NCBI GenBank assembly: GCA_024223125.1
Contig: JAAEOP010000396.1
Location: 1 to 18,264 of the forward strand
Source of the DNA: Chloroflexota bacterium
Lineage (GTDB): Bacteria; Chloroflexota; Anaerolineae; Promineifilales; Promineifilaceae
Length of the DNA stretch: 18,264 nucleotides
Reading direction: 5' to 3'
The translations under genes were made by a program, and so were the position numbers. Under the pieces are notes generated by a model. It saw nothing but the letters and a program-made list of their open reading frames with translations. It was not told the origin of the DNA and ran no database searches. How positions within the stretch are numbered: position 1 is the first letter of the stretch; the number at the start of each line of letters is the position of its first letter. Below are positions 6,898-15,330 of this stretch, one piece after another.

Positions 6898-7431
6898 ATG
6901 TCTAAAGTTACGGCCGTGTTCTTCGTTTTAATCATATTGTTAATGGGATTGGTGGGTTGTGGGCTTTTGCCGTCGGCTGGTGGTGAAGCGGCAACCTTGC
7001 TGCCAGACTTAGCCGGTTATAACACCATTGAAGGGGAGAGTTTTACTGACGCCCTGACCTCTTTGGGAGTGATGGCGACCTTAGCCGGTCAGCCGGAACT
7101 GGGCGCGCCGATTGCGGCCGTCAGTGGCGTAGTGGCTTGTTACCAGGATGCGGGGGCGGTGGCGGCCCGTGTATACAGCGATCAGGCAGACCCCGTGAAC
7201 AGTGGCGTTGTGGCGGTGGGAGATAAGAATGCGCTGTTGAATCCGTTGATCTTTCTGGAATGTATACCCAAAGATCGGGTCAGTATTCAATCAGCCAATA
7301 CGATTGAACCCTGTACCAATAGTTATACGTTTACCCGCGATGGCAATGAGTTCTATGTGTTGTATGCTGGGTTAACGCCGCAAGTATGCCAGACGTTTTG
7401 TGCAAATTTGCCGGATTGTACGGGGCATTGA
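6898..7431 (+). CDS. Small predicted lipoprotein, function unknown
   Basis: The product is 177 residues with a type II signal peptide: a short basic start, the hydrophobic core FFVLIILLMGL and the lipobox LVG-Cys21. It should be lipid-anchored on the outer face of the cytoplasmic membrane. The mature part begins with small and Gly/Ala-rich sequence and contains a potential helical region (SFTDALTSLGVMATL). Its C-terminal third is cysteine-rich (YTFTRDGNEFYVLYAG, then three Cys in the last ~14 residues), suggesting disulfides. I do not recognise the family. ATG 6898 is chosen because GAGGAG at 6884-6889 is spaced 8 nt; a longer in-frame reading from 6697 lacks coding character. It is followed after 129 nt by an ABC exporter, but that gap holds a strong inverted repeat, so co-transcription is uncertain. 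Confidence 0.8.
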   Translation: MSKVTAVFFVLIILLMGLVGCGLLPSAGGEAATLLPDLAGYNTIEGESFTDALTSLGVMATLAGQPELGAPIAAVSGVVACYQDAGAVAARVYSDQADPVNSGVVAVGDKNALLNPLIFLECIPKDRVSIQSANTIEPCTNSYTFTRDGNEFYVLYAGLTPQVCQTFCANLPDCTGH

Positions 7432-7443
7432 TTGGGAAATTGA

Positions 7444-7490
7444 GAGATTGGAGATTAGCCCAATCTCTTAATCTATCAATCTCCAATCTC
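7444..7490. repeat. 13-bp inverted repeat built from GAGATT heptads (possible terminator)
   Basis: GAGATTGGAGATT (7444-7456) is perfectly complemented by AATCTCCAATCTC (7478-7490) around a 21-nt loop that itself contains another CAATCTC. It lies 13 nt after the lipoprotein stop. A weak T-containing stretch (ATTTTAG) follows, so it might end transcription. The same heptad family occurs at 6602-6641 and 6825-6875, so it may be primarily a mobile or REP-like repeat. Confidence 0.75.
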
Positions 7491-7560
7491 CCCATTTTAG
7501 CAACCTTGCTTTGGAGGTCGCGTATAGCCTCTTGAAATTCAGATAACCTGAGAAGACCTT

Positions 7561-8313
7561 ATGTTCAAACGATTATTTCGTTCTAAAAATGAAGCTGTGC
7601 CTGAAAACGGCCGTTCGCCCCAAGAATCTACCCATCTCATAGATTTGCAACAAGTGATGAAATCATACGCTACTCCCGTCGGGCATTTTATTGCTCTGGA
7701 CGGGATTGATTTGCAAATCGGTGGCGGGGAATTTGTGTCGGTGGTAGGCAAGTCAGGCAGCGGCAAGACAACCCTCATCAATATGATTACCGGGATTGAC
7801 CGACCTTCGTCGGGGGAAGTGTTTATTGACGGCACGGCCGTACACCGGCTTAAAGAAGGGCCAATGGCAGAGTGGCGCGGCCGCACCATTGGCGTCATCT
7901 TCCAATTTTTTCAACTGCTGCCCATGCTCACCTGCGCCGAAAATATTATGCTGCCCATGGATTTTTGCGATATGTACGATGTTAAAGAACGTCGGGATCG
8001 GGCGCTGTATTTGCTGGAACAGGTAGATATGGTTGATGAAGCGTATAAATTACCTTCAGAAATATCTGGGGGAGAGCAGCAGCGGGTGGCTATTGCCAGA
8101 GCATTAGCCAATGATCCGCCCATATTGGCGGCCGATGAACCAACCGGAAATTTAGACACGCACACGGCCGACGCCATTTTTTATCTCTTTCAAAACTTAA
8201 TTGAAGCCGGTAAAACCATTCTGATGGTGACACATGACCATGAATTGGCCAGCCGGGTGACGCGCACCATTACTATTTCTGATGGATTGATTGTGGATGA
8301 GGTGCGGCATTGA
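7561..8313 (+). CDS. ABC transporter ATP-binding protein, MacB/LolD (FtsE-like) type
   Basis: This 250-residue cytoplasmic ATPase powers the FtsX-type permease encoded next. All ABC motifs are present: Walker A GKSGSGKT (63-70), Q-loop Gln115 ([12 protein letters not shown]), signature [10 protein letters not shown] (168-177), Walker B ILAADEP with catalytic Glu193, the D-loop GNLD, and H-loop His225 (VTHDHEL). The segment DEPTGNLDT and the short total length are typical of the LolD/MacB/FtsE group, which works by mechanotransmission and not classical transport. The first ~25 residues form a variable extension. GAGAAG at about 7550-7555 can serve as ribosome binding site. The permease starts 32 nt after the stop. 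Substrate unknown: lipoproteins, peptides or drugs are all possible. Confidence 0.95.
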   Translation: MFKRLFRSKNEAVPENGRSPQESTHLIDLQQVMKSYATPVGHFIALDGIDLQIGGGEFVSVVGKSGSGKTTLINMITGIDRPSSGEVFIDGTAVHRLKEGPMAEWRGRTIGVIFQFFQLLPMLTCAENIMLPMDFCDMYDVKERRDRALYLLEQVDMVDEAYKLPSEISGGEQQRVAIARALANDPPILAADEPTGNLDTHTADAIFYLFQNLIEAGKTILMVTHDHELASRVTRTITISDGLIVDEVRH

Positions 8314-8345
8314 TTTCGTGATTCGTATTCCGCATTGAGGAAACT

Positions 8346-10739
8346 ATGATCGCTCCACGTTGGCAAAAAGTTATTAAAGACCTTTGGGGTAATAAGGTGC
8401 GTACCGTTTTGGTGGTGTTTTCTATTGCCATTGGGGTGTTTGCGGTGGGGATGATTACCGGCACGCAAACGCTGCTGCAAGAGGATTTGTCAGAGGTGTA
8501 TGGGGCTACCAATCCAGCGCACATGATTATTAGTGTGGATGCGTTTGATACGCCATTTTTGGAAGCGGTGCGGCGGCTGGACGGTGTGGCTGATGCGGAC
8601 GCTACGAATGATGTAAGAACCGCGCTGCATTTGACAGAAGAGGAGCCAATCCGAATCCATCTAATAACCCATCCTGATTTTTCCAATATGCGTTTGCATA
8701 AGGTGACTCCTGTGGCCGGCGAATGGCCGCCGCCAGAGCGGGCGGTGGTCGTCGAACGTTCGTCGCTGTCGTATACAAAAGCGGAGTTGGGGGATGTGCT
8801 GCAGGTGGAAGCGGCCGACGGCCGTATTCGCGAACTGCCTGTGGTGGGGACGGTGCATGATATTTTTACGGAGCCGGTGCAGTTTACAAATGTCCCCAAT
8901 GCGTATGTTGACCGGGAAACGATGGAATGGTTGGGGTACGGCCGTGACTTCGACCAACTGCAAGTGTCCCTGACTGGTGAGAATTTGACGCAGGAACAGG
9001 TAGAAGAATTCGCGCCTATTATTGAAGATAAGATTGAGCGGGCCGGACACAATCATTACTTTACCTGGATACCAGAGCCGGGCGAGCATCCAGCCAATGA
9101 TTCTGTGCAGCCATTGCTGGCGATTTTAGGCATTTTGGGATTCTTATCCTTGTTTGCCAGCGGATTTCTGGTCATCAATATCATTAATGGCTTGTTGGCG
9201 CAGCATACGCAGCAAATCGGCATTATGAAAGCGGTGGGGGCGCGGCGACGGCAAATTGTGAGTATGTATCTGATCACGGTCATTATTTTTGGTTTGCTCT
9301 CTTTGTTGGTGGCTGTGCCATTGGGCGGATTGGCAGCCTATGCTCTGACTGATTTTATTGCCGGGCTGATTAATTTTGATTTGGCCGGTTTACGAATTCC
9401 GCCGAATGTGCTGTTGGTGCAAACGGCCGTCGCCCTGATGGTTCCGATGTTGGCGGCGTTGGTTCCGGTGGTGCGGGGGTCGGCCGTTACTGTGCGTGAA
9501 GCCTTAAGTGAGCATGGATTGGGTACAGGGAAGTTTGGCAGTGGTTGGCTGGATCGTTTTGTTAATTGGATATCGGCCGTGATTTTGCGATTGTCCCGTC
9601 CCATGCGAATTTCCCTGCGGAACACCATCCGCCGTAAAGCTCGTCTGGCTCTGACCCTGTTCACATTGACGCTGGGGGGATCGATTTTTATTGGTGTTTT
9701 GAGTGTACATGCCTCACTGTTGGGGACGCTGGATGATGCCCTTGACTATTTTGCTTTTGATGTGAGTGTGGATTTTGCGAAGTCGCACCGCATTGATGAG
9801 ATACAACGGATTGCCTATACTGTTCCTGGCGTGGCCTTTGCCGAAAGTTGGATTGGCAGCGGGGCGCGGCGCGTGGTTGATGGGGAAGAAGGGGATAATT
9901 TTTCACTTATCGGTATTGAACCGGACGCGCAAACAATTCAGCCGACGATTTTAGGCGGCCGTTGGCTGCGTCCTGATGATACCAATGCCGTTGTTCTCAA
10001 TTCGTTGGTGTTGAAGGATGAGCCGGATATTGGGGTGGGGGATGTGGTTGTATTGCAGGTTGACGGCCGTGAAAAAGAATGGCATGTTGTCGGTCTGGTG
10101 CAGGGTGTGTTGACGGGGCCAATCGGTTACGTAAACCAATCCTTCCTAGCGCGGGAGATTCGCTTTGTGGGTAAGTCGGACGGGGTGCAAATCATTGGCG
10201 TCCAAAATGGTCCTGTCTTTCAACGCCAATTAGAAACACAACTGCGGCAACAATTTGAAAGCGTGGGATATAGCGTTTCGTCTACTCAGATAACGGCCGA
10301 TATCCGAGAGTCCATCGAGTACCAATTCAACATCGTTGTGGTTTTGCTAACGGTGATGGCTGTCTTGTTGGCAGTGGTAGGTGGTTTGGGTTTGATGGGC
10401 ACGATGAGTATAAACGTCATGGAACGCACCCGCGAAATCGGCGTCATGCGGGCTGTAGGTGCTTCGGACGGCTCTATTTTACGCATTGTGATGGTGGAAG
10501 GGATGACAGTGGGGATGATAAGCTGGATTTTTGGCGGCTTGCTGTCTTACCCTATTGGCAAGTTTTTAAGCGATACGGTGGGAACAGAACTGCTACAAGC
10601 GCCGTTGAATTATCGTTTTGCCGCTAATTGGGCTGCCGGTTGGCTCATCCTGATTATATTAATTGCCATGTTGGCCAGCTTCCTGCCGGCCTGGAATGCG
10701 TCCCGTCTCAGTGTGCGGCAGACGTTGGCGTATGAGTAG
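8346..10739 (+). CDS. ABC transporter permease with two FtsX domains (8-TM MacB/LolCE-like fusion)
   Basis: This 797-residue inner-membrane protein is two MacB/LolC-like units in tandem. Unit 1 has TM1 at about residues 19-38, an extracytoplasmic MacB_PCD-like domain to about 245, and an FtsX domain at about 255-390 (ILGFLSLFASGFLVINII, then QIGIMKAVGARRRQI, the coupling motif). Unit 2 has a TM at about 435-457 (LALTLFTLTLGGSIFIGVL), a second external domain, and FtsX at about 661-797 with ERTREIGVMRAVGAS and the terminal SRLSVRQTLAYE. Eight TM segments are expected, so a monomer could be the full permease with a dimer of the ATPase at 7561-8313. TGAGGA at 8335-8340 is a good ribosome binding site. 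Long double permeases of this kind are common in Gram-positive-like and Chloroflexota genomes. Substrate unknown. Confidence 0.94.
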   Translation: MIAPRWQKVIKDLWGNKVRTVLVVFSIAIGVFAVGMITGTQTLLQEDLSEVYGATNPAHMIISVDAFDTPFLEAVRRLDGVADADATNDVRTALHLTEEEPIRIHLITHPDFSNMRLHKVTPVAGEWPPPERAVVVERSSLSYTKAELGDVLQVEAADGRIRELPVVGTVHDIFTEPVQFTNVPNAYVDRETMEWLGYGRDFDQLQVSLTGENLTQEQVEEFAPIIEDKIERAGHNHYFTWIPEPGEHPANDSVQPLLAILGILGFLSLFASGFLVINIINGLLAQHTQQIGIMKAVGARRRQIVSMYLITVIIFGLLSLLVAVPLGGLAAYALTDFIAGLINFDLAGLRIPPNVLLVQTAVALMVPMLAALVPVVRGSAVTVREALSEHGLGTGKFGSGWLDRFVNWISAVILRLSRPMRISLRNTIRRKARLALTLFTLTLGGSIFIGVLSVHASLLGTLDDALDYFAFDVSVDFAKSHRIDEIQRIAYTVPGVAFAESWIGSGARRVVDGEEGDNFSLIGIEPDAQTIQPTILGGRWLRPDDTNAVVLNSLVLKDEPDIGVGDVVVLQVDGREKEWHVVGLVQGVLTGPIGYVNQSFLAREIRFVGKSDGVQIIGVQNGPVFQRQLETQLRQQFESVGYSVSSTQITADIRESIEYQFNIVVVLLTVMAVLLAVVGGLGLMGTMSINVMERTREIGVMRAVGASDGSILRIVMVEGMTVGMISWIFGGLLSYPIGKFLSDTVGTELLQAPLNYRFAANWAAGWLILIILIAMLASFLPAWNASRLSVRQTLAYE

Positions 10740-10754
10740 TTTTCAGTGTGCAGT

Positions 10755-10933
10755 TTACTGAAAACTGGTCACATTCCACAAGACACCAATTCCCTCAATT
10801 TCACTTTCCAACACATCGCCGGGTTGAAAAAATTCAGGTGAGCCAACCCCTCCGCTCCCAACTCAATCAACATGAGCATATCGGGGGCAACTTCAGAGAG
10901 ATCTATAATTTGTTCATTGAGATAAGATTGGCA
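10755..10933 (-). pseudogene. Remnant of a fumarylacetoacetate hydrolase (FAH) family gene
   Basis: Two frames on the minus strand look like opposite ends of one FAH-family protein (2-keto-4-pentenoate hydratase/FAH fold). Reading from about 10933 down, YLNEQIIDLSEVAPDMLMLI resembles the family's N-terminal region. From about 10852 down, in another frame, GVGSPEFFQPGDVLESEIEG followed by IGVL resembles the C-terminal strand pattern (PGD-V-E-EIEGIG). The second piece runs to a TAA at 10755-10757. About 200 or more internal residues are missing, so the gene appears collapsed by a large internal deletion plus frameshift. Recognition is by eye only and both pieces are short. The alternative is chance similarity, but the two pieces are in the correct order and orientation. 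Confidence 0.6.
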
Positions 10934-10945
10934 ACTTCGTTGTCG

Positions 10946-11128
10946 TCACCTGACATCCAGCATCATGTATAACATGGCTCCCAAAGTTAGGATTGTGAAT
11001 GCGCTCACAGCGATTATGACGACAGAGAGAATGCCTAATGCTTCCCAGGAAATGCTAAATAAATAAACGGCACAGAATGAGGCCACGGCCGCTGCCAAGA
11101 TTGCCAATAACAAACCAATGATTTTCAT
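10946..11128 (-). CDS. Small two-TM membrane protein, 60 residues
   Basis: Almost the entire product is hydrophobic: one membrane helix in IGLLLAILAAAVASFCAVYLF and a second in LGILSVVIIAVSAFTILTL, with a short hairpin (SISWEA) between them and an MLDVR end. The sequence AAGGTG lies at a suitable distance before the ATG on the minus strand, supporting it as a real gene. It is transcribed divergently from the CHAT-NACHT-FGE operon, with a 210-nt shared intergenic region. I do not recognise a family. It could be a routine small membrane protein or a partner or target of the adjacent effector, but the sequence does not decide this. Confidence 0.7.
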   Translation of the reverse strand: MKIIGLLLAILAAAVASFCAVYLFSISWEALGILSVVIIAVSAFTILTLGAMLYMMLDVR

Positions 11129-11338
11129 ATCTACACCTTAAAACCCTTTCCGTTTTCCACTGCTTCATAAATAACAGTATATGTACTTACGGGATACTTT
11201 GGGTAGTGAGAAATGACGTTTCCGGGAGATGACAATGATCATCTTTGAGTGATGTTCTGGAGTGGGATGCGGCCGTTTCTGGTTTGACAATATGGAGAAT
11301 AGCGGCAAAATAACGGCCGTCGTTGCGGTGAGTATTGC
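11129..11338. promoter_or_regulatory. Divergent intergenic region upstream of the CHAT operon
   Basis: This 210-nt region must hold the promoters for both the minus-strand membrane gene and the plus-strand operon. I see an isolated TTGACA at 11284-11289 but no convincing -10 box at 16-18 nt. There is one ACGGCCGT copy at 11313-11320. GGTGAG at 11327-11332 can act as ribosome binding site for the ATG at 11339. No convincing small ORF or operator palindrome was found. Confidence 0.35.
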
Positions 11339-14300
11339 ATGGCATCATATTTAATGAATGGGAAAATGGACAAAGTGATTAAAATTCTTTTCCTGGCAGC
11401 GAATCCGAGGAATAGTTCCCGGCTCAGGTTGGACGAGGAGATCAGGAGCATTGATCAAGCCTTGCGCCTGGCTGAATATCGGGATCGGTTTGAGATTCAA
11501 CAACATTGGGCTGTGCGGGTGTCAGATTTACACGGTCTATTTCTGCGTCACCAGCCACATATCGTTCACTTTAGCGGCCACGGCAGTTCAGCGAGCGAGA
11601 TCATGTTGGAGGATGAGCAGGGTCGTAGTGCGGCCGTTTCCAAAGACGCCCTGGCCCAATTATTCTCAATTCTTAAGGATAATATTCGCTGTGTGGTGTT
11701 GAACGCCTGCTATTCTGAGCCGCAAGCCCAGGCAATTTCCGAACATATTGACTGTGTAGTTGGCATGTCTCAGGCGATAGGCGATAAGGCGGCCATCAAG
11801 TTTTCGGCCGCGTTTTATCAGGCATTGGGTTATGGTCGAGATGTGGAAACTGCATTTGAGTTAGGCTGTTTGCAGATTAATCTGGCCCGCCTAAATGAAC
11901 AAGACACTCCCCAGTTGTTGTCTTTGCGTAACCCGAAAGAGGTGCTATTTATCCACAATTTGCATCAAGCGCCTGACACGGCCGTTGTCGATCTAGCCCT
12001 GTATGAGCAAAGTTACCGCGACCGCATCAAGCAGCGATTTGCCGAAGATGTTTCCTATTATGTTCCGTTAGCAGGGGAAACGACTGAAATTGGAACCCCA
12101 CCCACAATGCCGCCCCGTTCTGCACGGCGTCGTCATCAGCGAGCGAAAGCTGAGTATCACGAATTGATTCAAGTTGGGCACATGATTGTCCGCGTCAAGC
12201 TCAATACATTGCGTGCCGGATTCGACAAATATCCCTGTATCATCCTGTTAGGCGACCCAGGCTCCGGTAAAACAACAGCCTTAGAAAATCTGGCTTACCA
12301 GCTTGCCTCTGATCCGGAAAGAGCGCCCTTACCATTGCGTCTGGCTGAATTTGAACCCGGTTTGACCGTTGAGGAGTTTATTGTTCAGTCGTGGGGCGGC
12401 TCCATATCGGCTAATCATTGGGGAGCTTCAGAGTTAGCGTCCGCGCTGCCCCATTTCTTGGAAACAGGTCAATTATTTTTCCTTTTCGATGCCTTAAATG
12501 AGATGCCGCACGAAGGGTTTGAGGATCGCGTACAAGCTCTGCGCCAATTTATTAACAAGTGGGCTGATAAAGGCAATCGATTTTTAGTAACTTGCCGTGT
12601 GCTTGACTATGGTGAAGAACTGTCTGATTTGCAGCGGATTGAAATTAAGCCGCTTGATAATGATCGCGTCAGACGTTTCTTGCAAAATGAATTGCCGCAA
12701 TCTGGGAACGCCCTCTGGCATGCAATCAACCAAAATGAAGGATTACTCACGCTGGCTCGCAATCCCTACATGTTAACCGTCATGATAGATATTTTCACTG
12801 AAGATGGTCAGTTAGGCCAAAACCGAGCCGGATTGATGAACCAGTTTACACAGATATTGATGAAGTGGGCGCGGGGGAAGATGCCTGCCGACGAATGGAT
12901 AGCGGTTGATGTGCAGCGGGAGGCGTTATCTACGATGGCTTTTGAAATGCAGCGTCGGGCTGGGTCAGGGTCAACTGTGCAGCGAGATGCAATCGTTTCC
13001 CTGATGCCGCAGCAGGTACAGACCGATCCAAATTGGCTGCCACGTCCGTCGCCCCCGGAACAAATTCTGACCCTGGCTGCCAATGCCAAACTTATCGAAA
13101 TGCCGGTTGATCGATCTTCGGTTCGTTTTTACCATCAATTGTTGCAGGAATATTTTGCAGCCCGCCAACTCCTTCACTGCGAGGCAGATGATCTGGACGG
13201 TTTCTGGCGTTGGCCCTGGCTGAAAAGTGAAATGCCGCCCCTGGTTCGCTCTGGCGACAAGCTAGAACCTTTACCACCGCCGCCAGCCACCGGTTGGGAG
13301 GAGACAACCATTCTGGCTGCCGGTCTGGCGCCTGAGAACGACCCCCAATTGCTGCGAGCCTTAATACAGGTAAACCCGGTATTGGCGGGGCGTTGTCTGC
13401 ATGAAGGGCAGTTAACAGTGGATCAGAAAACCCGGCAAGCTGTTATCGAAGCGCTGCTGGTGACTATTGCCCGCTCTGATGTGGCGCGACGGGTACGGAT
13501 AGCCGCCGGCAATATACTTGGCTATCTTGGTGATCCCCGCCTGGGCGTTTTTGTTCCGGTTCCGGCCGGCGAGTTCTGGATGGGGAGTGAGGCGGACTCA
13601 GCGGTTGAGGCTGAGAAACCGGCCCAAATTATTAATCTGGCCGGTTTCCAGATGGCCAGGTATCCGTTGACAAATGTGGAATACGGCCGTTTTATAGAAG
13701 CAGACGGTTACAATGAGCGGCGTTTCTGGACGGAAGCGGGTTGGGATTGGCGTCAGGGAAATTTTGGCCCGAAACCGGCGGACTATGGCGAACAGTTCTG
13801 GCGCTGGCTCATCGGGCGGAAATATTTTGACCGGCCTGAATATTGGAGCGACCCACGCTGGAATAAACCCAATTATCCGGTCGTCGGCATTACCTGGTAT
13901 GAGGCTGTGGCTTACACACGTTGGTTAACTGAGGTTTGGCGCGCCGAGGGGCAGATTGAGCCAGGCGTCGTCGCCCGCTTACCAACCGAGGCTGAATGGG
14001 AAAAGGCAGCTCGTGGCGGATTGAGAATTCCTGCAACTGTTACGAATGGGTCGGCCGAAAATCCATTGCCCCAGCGAACCTATCCCTGGGGTAACAATTT
14101 TGACGCTGAGCGTCTGAATGTGAATGTGGGTGATGAACCGGTAGGGGGCGCTTGCACTGTTGGTATCTTTCCCGGTGGAGAAAGCCCTTATGGCTGCGTG
14201 GATATGAGCGGCAATGTATGGGAATGGTGTTCAAGTCTGTTTCGGCCGTATCCATATGAAGCGGATGACGGCCGTGAACAACTTGATGGTCGAGATTACC

Positions 14301-14425
14301 GGGTCATGCGCGGCCAATCCTGGTTTGAAGCGGATGAACTACGCGCTCGATGTTCTTATCGTGGCAAAGGCCATCCGGCCACCTTTTCGGGGGCGCTTTT
14401 TGGCTTGCGTGTGCTGATAAAATAA
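11339..14425 (+). CDS. CHAT protease - NACHT (STAND) NTPase - FGE/C-lectin-fold fusion protein
   Basis: This 1028-residue protein has three domains. A CHAT caspase-like protease (about 14-205) has the dyad His81 (HFSGHG) and Cys124 (VLNACYS). A NACHT-type STAND NTPase (about 295-600) has Walker A GDPGSGKT (305-312), Walker B-like FFLFDALNE (380-388) and the NACHT arginine region LVTCRVLDYG, followed by a helical segment. From about 738 comes a formylglycine-generating-enzyme domain: VPAGEFWMGS, ARLPTEAEWEKAARGG, YPWGN and MSGNVWEWCSS. The catalytic cysteines of true FGE seem absent: the GGSY-x-C segment reads GQSWFEADELR, with Glu997 and Arg1002 at the Cys positions. The domain is therefore probably a ligand-binding sensor. 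By analogy with STAND conflict proteins, sensing would trigger oligomerisation and proteolysis. ATG 11339 has a GGTGAG site; ATG 11366 is an alternative closer to the domain start. The stop overlaps the next start (TAATG). Confidence 0.92.
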   Translation: MASYLMNGKMDKVIKILFLAANPRNSSRLRLDEEIRSIDQALRLAEYRDRFEIQQHWAVRVSDLHGLFLRHQPHIVHFSGHGSSASEIMLEDEQGRSAAVSKDALAQLFSILKDNIRCVVLNACYSEPQAQAISEHIDCVVGMSQAIGDKAAIKFSAAFYQALGYGRDVETAFELGCLQINLARLNEQDTPQLLSLRNPKEVLFIHNLHQAPDTAVVDLALYEQSYRDRIKQRFAEDVSYYVPLAGETTEIGTPPTMPPRSARRRHQRAKAEYHELIQVGHMIVRVKLNTLRAGFDKYPCIILLGDPGSGKTTALENLAYQLASDPERAPLPLRLAEFEPGLTVEEFIVQSWGGSISANHWGASELASALPHFLETGQLFFLFDALNEMPHEGFEDRVQALRQFINKWADKGNRFLVTCRVLDYGEELSDLQRIEIKPLDNDRVRRFLQNELPQSGNALWHAINQNEGLLTLARNPYMLTVMIDIFTEDGQLGQNRAGLMNQFTQILMKWARGKMPADEWIAVDVQREALSTMAFEMQRRAGSGSTVQRDAIVSLMPQQVQTDPNWLPRPSPPEQILTLAANAKLIEMPVDRSSVRFYHQLLQEYFAARQLLHCEADDLDGFWRWPWLKSEMPPLVRSGDKLEPLPPPPATGWEETTILAAGLAPENDPQLLRALIQVNPVLAGRCLHEGQLTVDQKTRQAVIEALLVTIARSDVARRVRIAAGNILGYLGDPRLGVFVPVPAGEFWMGSEADSAVEAEKPAQIINLAGFQMARYPLTNVEYGRFIEADGYNERRFWTEAGWDWRQGNFGPKPADYGEQFWRWLIGRKYFDRPEYWSDPRWNKPNYPVVGITWYEAVAYTRWLTEVWRAEGQIEPGVVARLPTEAEWEKAARGGLRIPATVTNGSAENPLPQRTYPWGNNFDAERLNVNVGDEPVGGACTVGIFPGGESPYGCVDMSGNVWEWCSSLFRPYPYEADDGREQLDGRDYRVMRGQSWFEADELRARCSYRGKGHPATFSGALFGLRVLIK

Positions 14426-15330
14426 TGCGGCAAATATACTACTACATCACATTTGCCTGCAATCTTCGTTGCCGCCACTGTTATGTTGGCGACAATCTCG
14501 CTCCACACAGCCATGCTCCATTTCACCAGGTAACGGACACTCTTTATGAATGTTACCGGCAAGGGGCGCGAAAAGTAACTTTCCTGGGTGGAGAACCCAC
14601 GCTGCATCCCCGCTATGACGATATTTTGACTGTCGCCAGCGAGATTGGTTACCGGCAACTTATCGTGGATACTAATGGTATCCTCCAGTATCCATTGCCT
14701 GACAATCTGTGTTTACCCGAACGGTTGATTGTTCGTTTTAGTATTGAAGGAGCTACTGCCAAAACTCACGAGAGAGTACGCGGCAAAGGAACGTTCGTCA
14801 AAACGTTACGTACCTTACAACGGGTTGTTGCCGATGGCATACGAACGGAAATCACATTTACAATTAATGGTCTGAATATCAACGAAATAGAGTCTATGGT
14901 GAAGCGTTTTAGGGATGAAGGTATCAGCGAAATCAATTTTCATTTTCTTTCTTTGATGGGTAACGGCCGCGATAATCAACAGCTTGGTCTCTCGCCAGAA
15001 GCCATTCTCTATGCTCAGGAACAACTCGACCGACTCAAAGAGATGTGCGGCATATCGCTGCGGTATCCAAGATTGCTTGTGCGTGAAGAAGATCTGCGCC
15101 AAGAGGTAGACCAGGGTTGTGGCTGCCGCATCTTCAAAACAGATACATTGCTAATATTTCCTGGCGGCGAAACACACGCCTGTCCCTTAGAAATTACGCC
15201 GTCTCTGCAACAGCAAATTAAAGTAGAGGGGAGGCAACCTTTTTCAGGCTGTCCTCTTTCCTGGCGATTGCTGCCGGCAGGCGTACCCAAAGGGTATGTC
15301 ATGACTTGTATTTCCTGGAAATATAAATGA
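14425..15330 (+). CDS. Radical SAM enzyme with C-terminal cysteine-rich region
   Basis: The product is 301 residues from ATG 14425. It has the radical SAM [4Fe-4S] motif Cys12-x3-Cys16-x2-Cys19 (CNLRCRHC), the GGEP motif (TFLGGEPTLHP) that positions SAM, and the barrel strand RFSIEGATAKTHERVRG. The C-terminal part has extra cysteines (QGCGCRIF, HACPLEI, SGCPLSW, VMTCISW) resembling a SPASM-like auxiliary cluster region, as in enzymes that modify peptides and proteins. The start chosen overlaps the upstream stop by 1 nt (TAATG). A longer reading from 14350 would lie wholly inside the previous gene and adds no domain. The 3' end overlaps the methyltransferase by 4 nt (ATGA). The likely substrate is a peptide or protein, but none is identifiable in the window. 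Confidence 0.9.
   Translation: MRQIYYYITFACNLRCRHCYVGDNLAPHSHAPFHQVTDTLYECYRQGARKVTFLGGEPTLHPRYDDILTVASEIGYRQLIVDTNGILQYPLPDNLCLPERLIVRFSIEGATAKTHERVRGKGTFVKTLRTLQRVVADGIRTEITFTINGLNINEIESMVKRFRDEGISEINFHFLSLMGNGRDNQQLGLSPEAILYAQEQLDRLKEMCGISLRYPRLLVREEDLRQEVDQGCGCRIFKTDTLLIFPGGETHACPLEITPSLQQQIKVEGRQPFSGCPLSWRLLPAGVPKGYVMTCISWKYK

Noticed and set aside
11284..11289. TTGACA as the -35 box of the CHAT operon
   Set aside because: No acceptable -10 hexamer at 16-18 nt; a single hexamer is not enough.
11240..11295. Short precursor-peptide ORF upstream of the CHAT gene
   Set aside because: Only frames of about 5-11 codons are present, without a ribosome binding site or peptide-like core.
14350..14424. 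Longer N-terminus for the first radical SAM protein
   Set aside because: It lies inside the upstream gene and adds no domain; ATG 14425 with a TAATG overlap is the natural start.
13950..14425. Diversity-generating retroelement variable region in the C-lectin-fold FGE domain
   Set aside because: No reverse transcriptase or template repeat in the window, and the C-terminus is not enriched in AAC-type adenine-rich codons.
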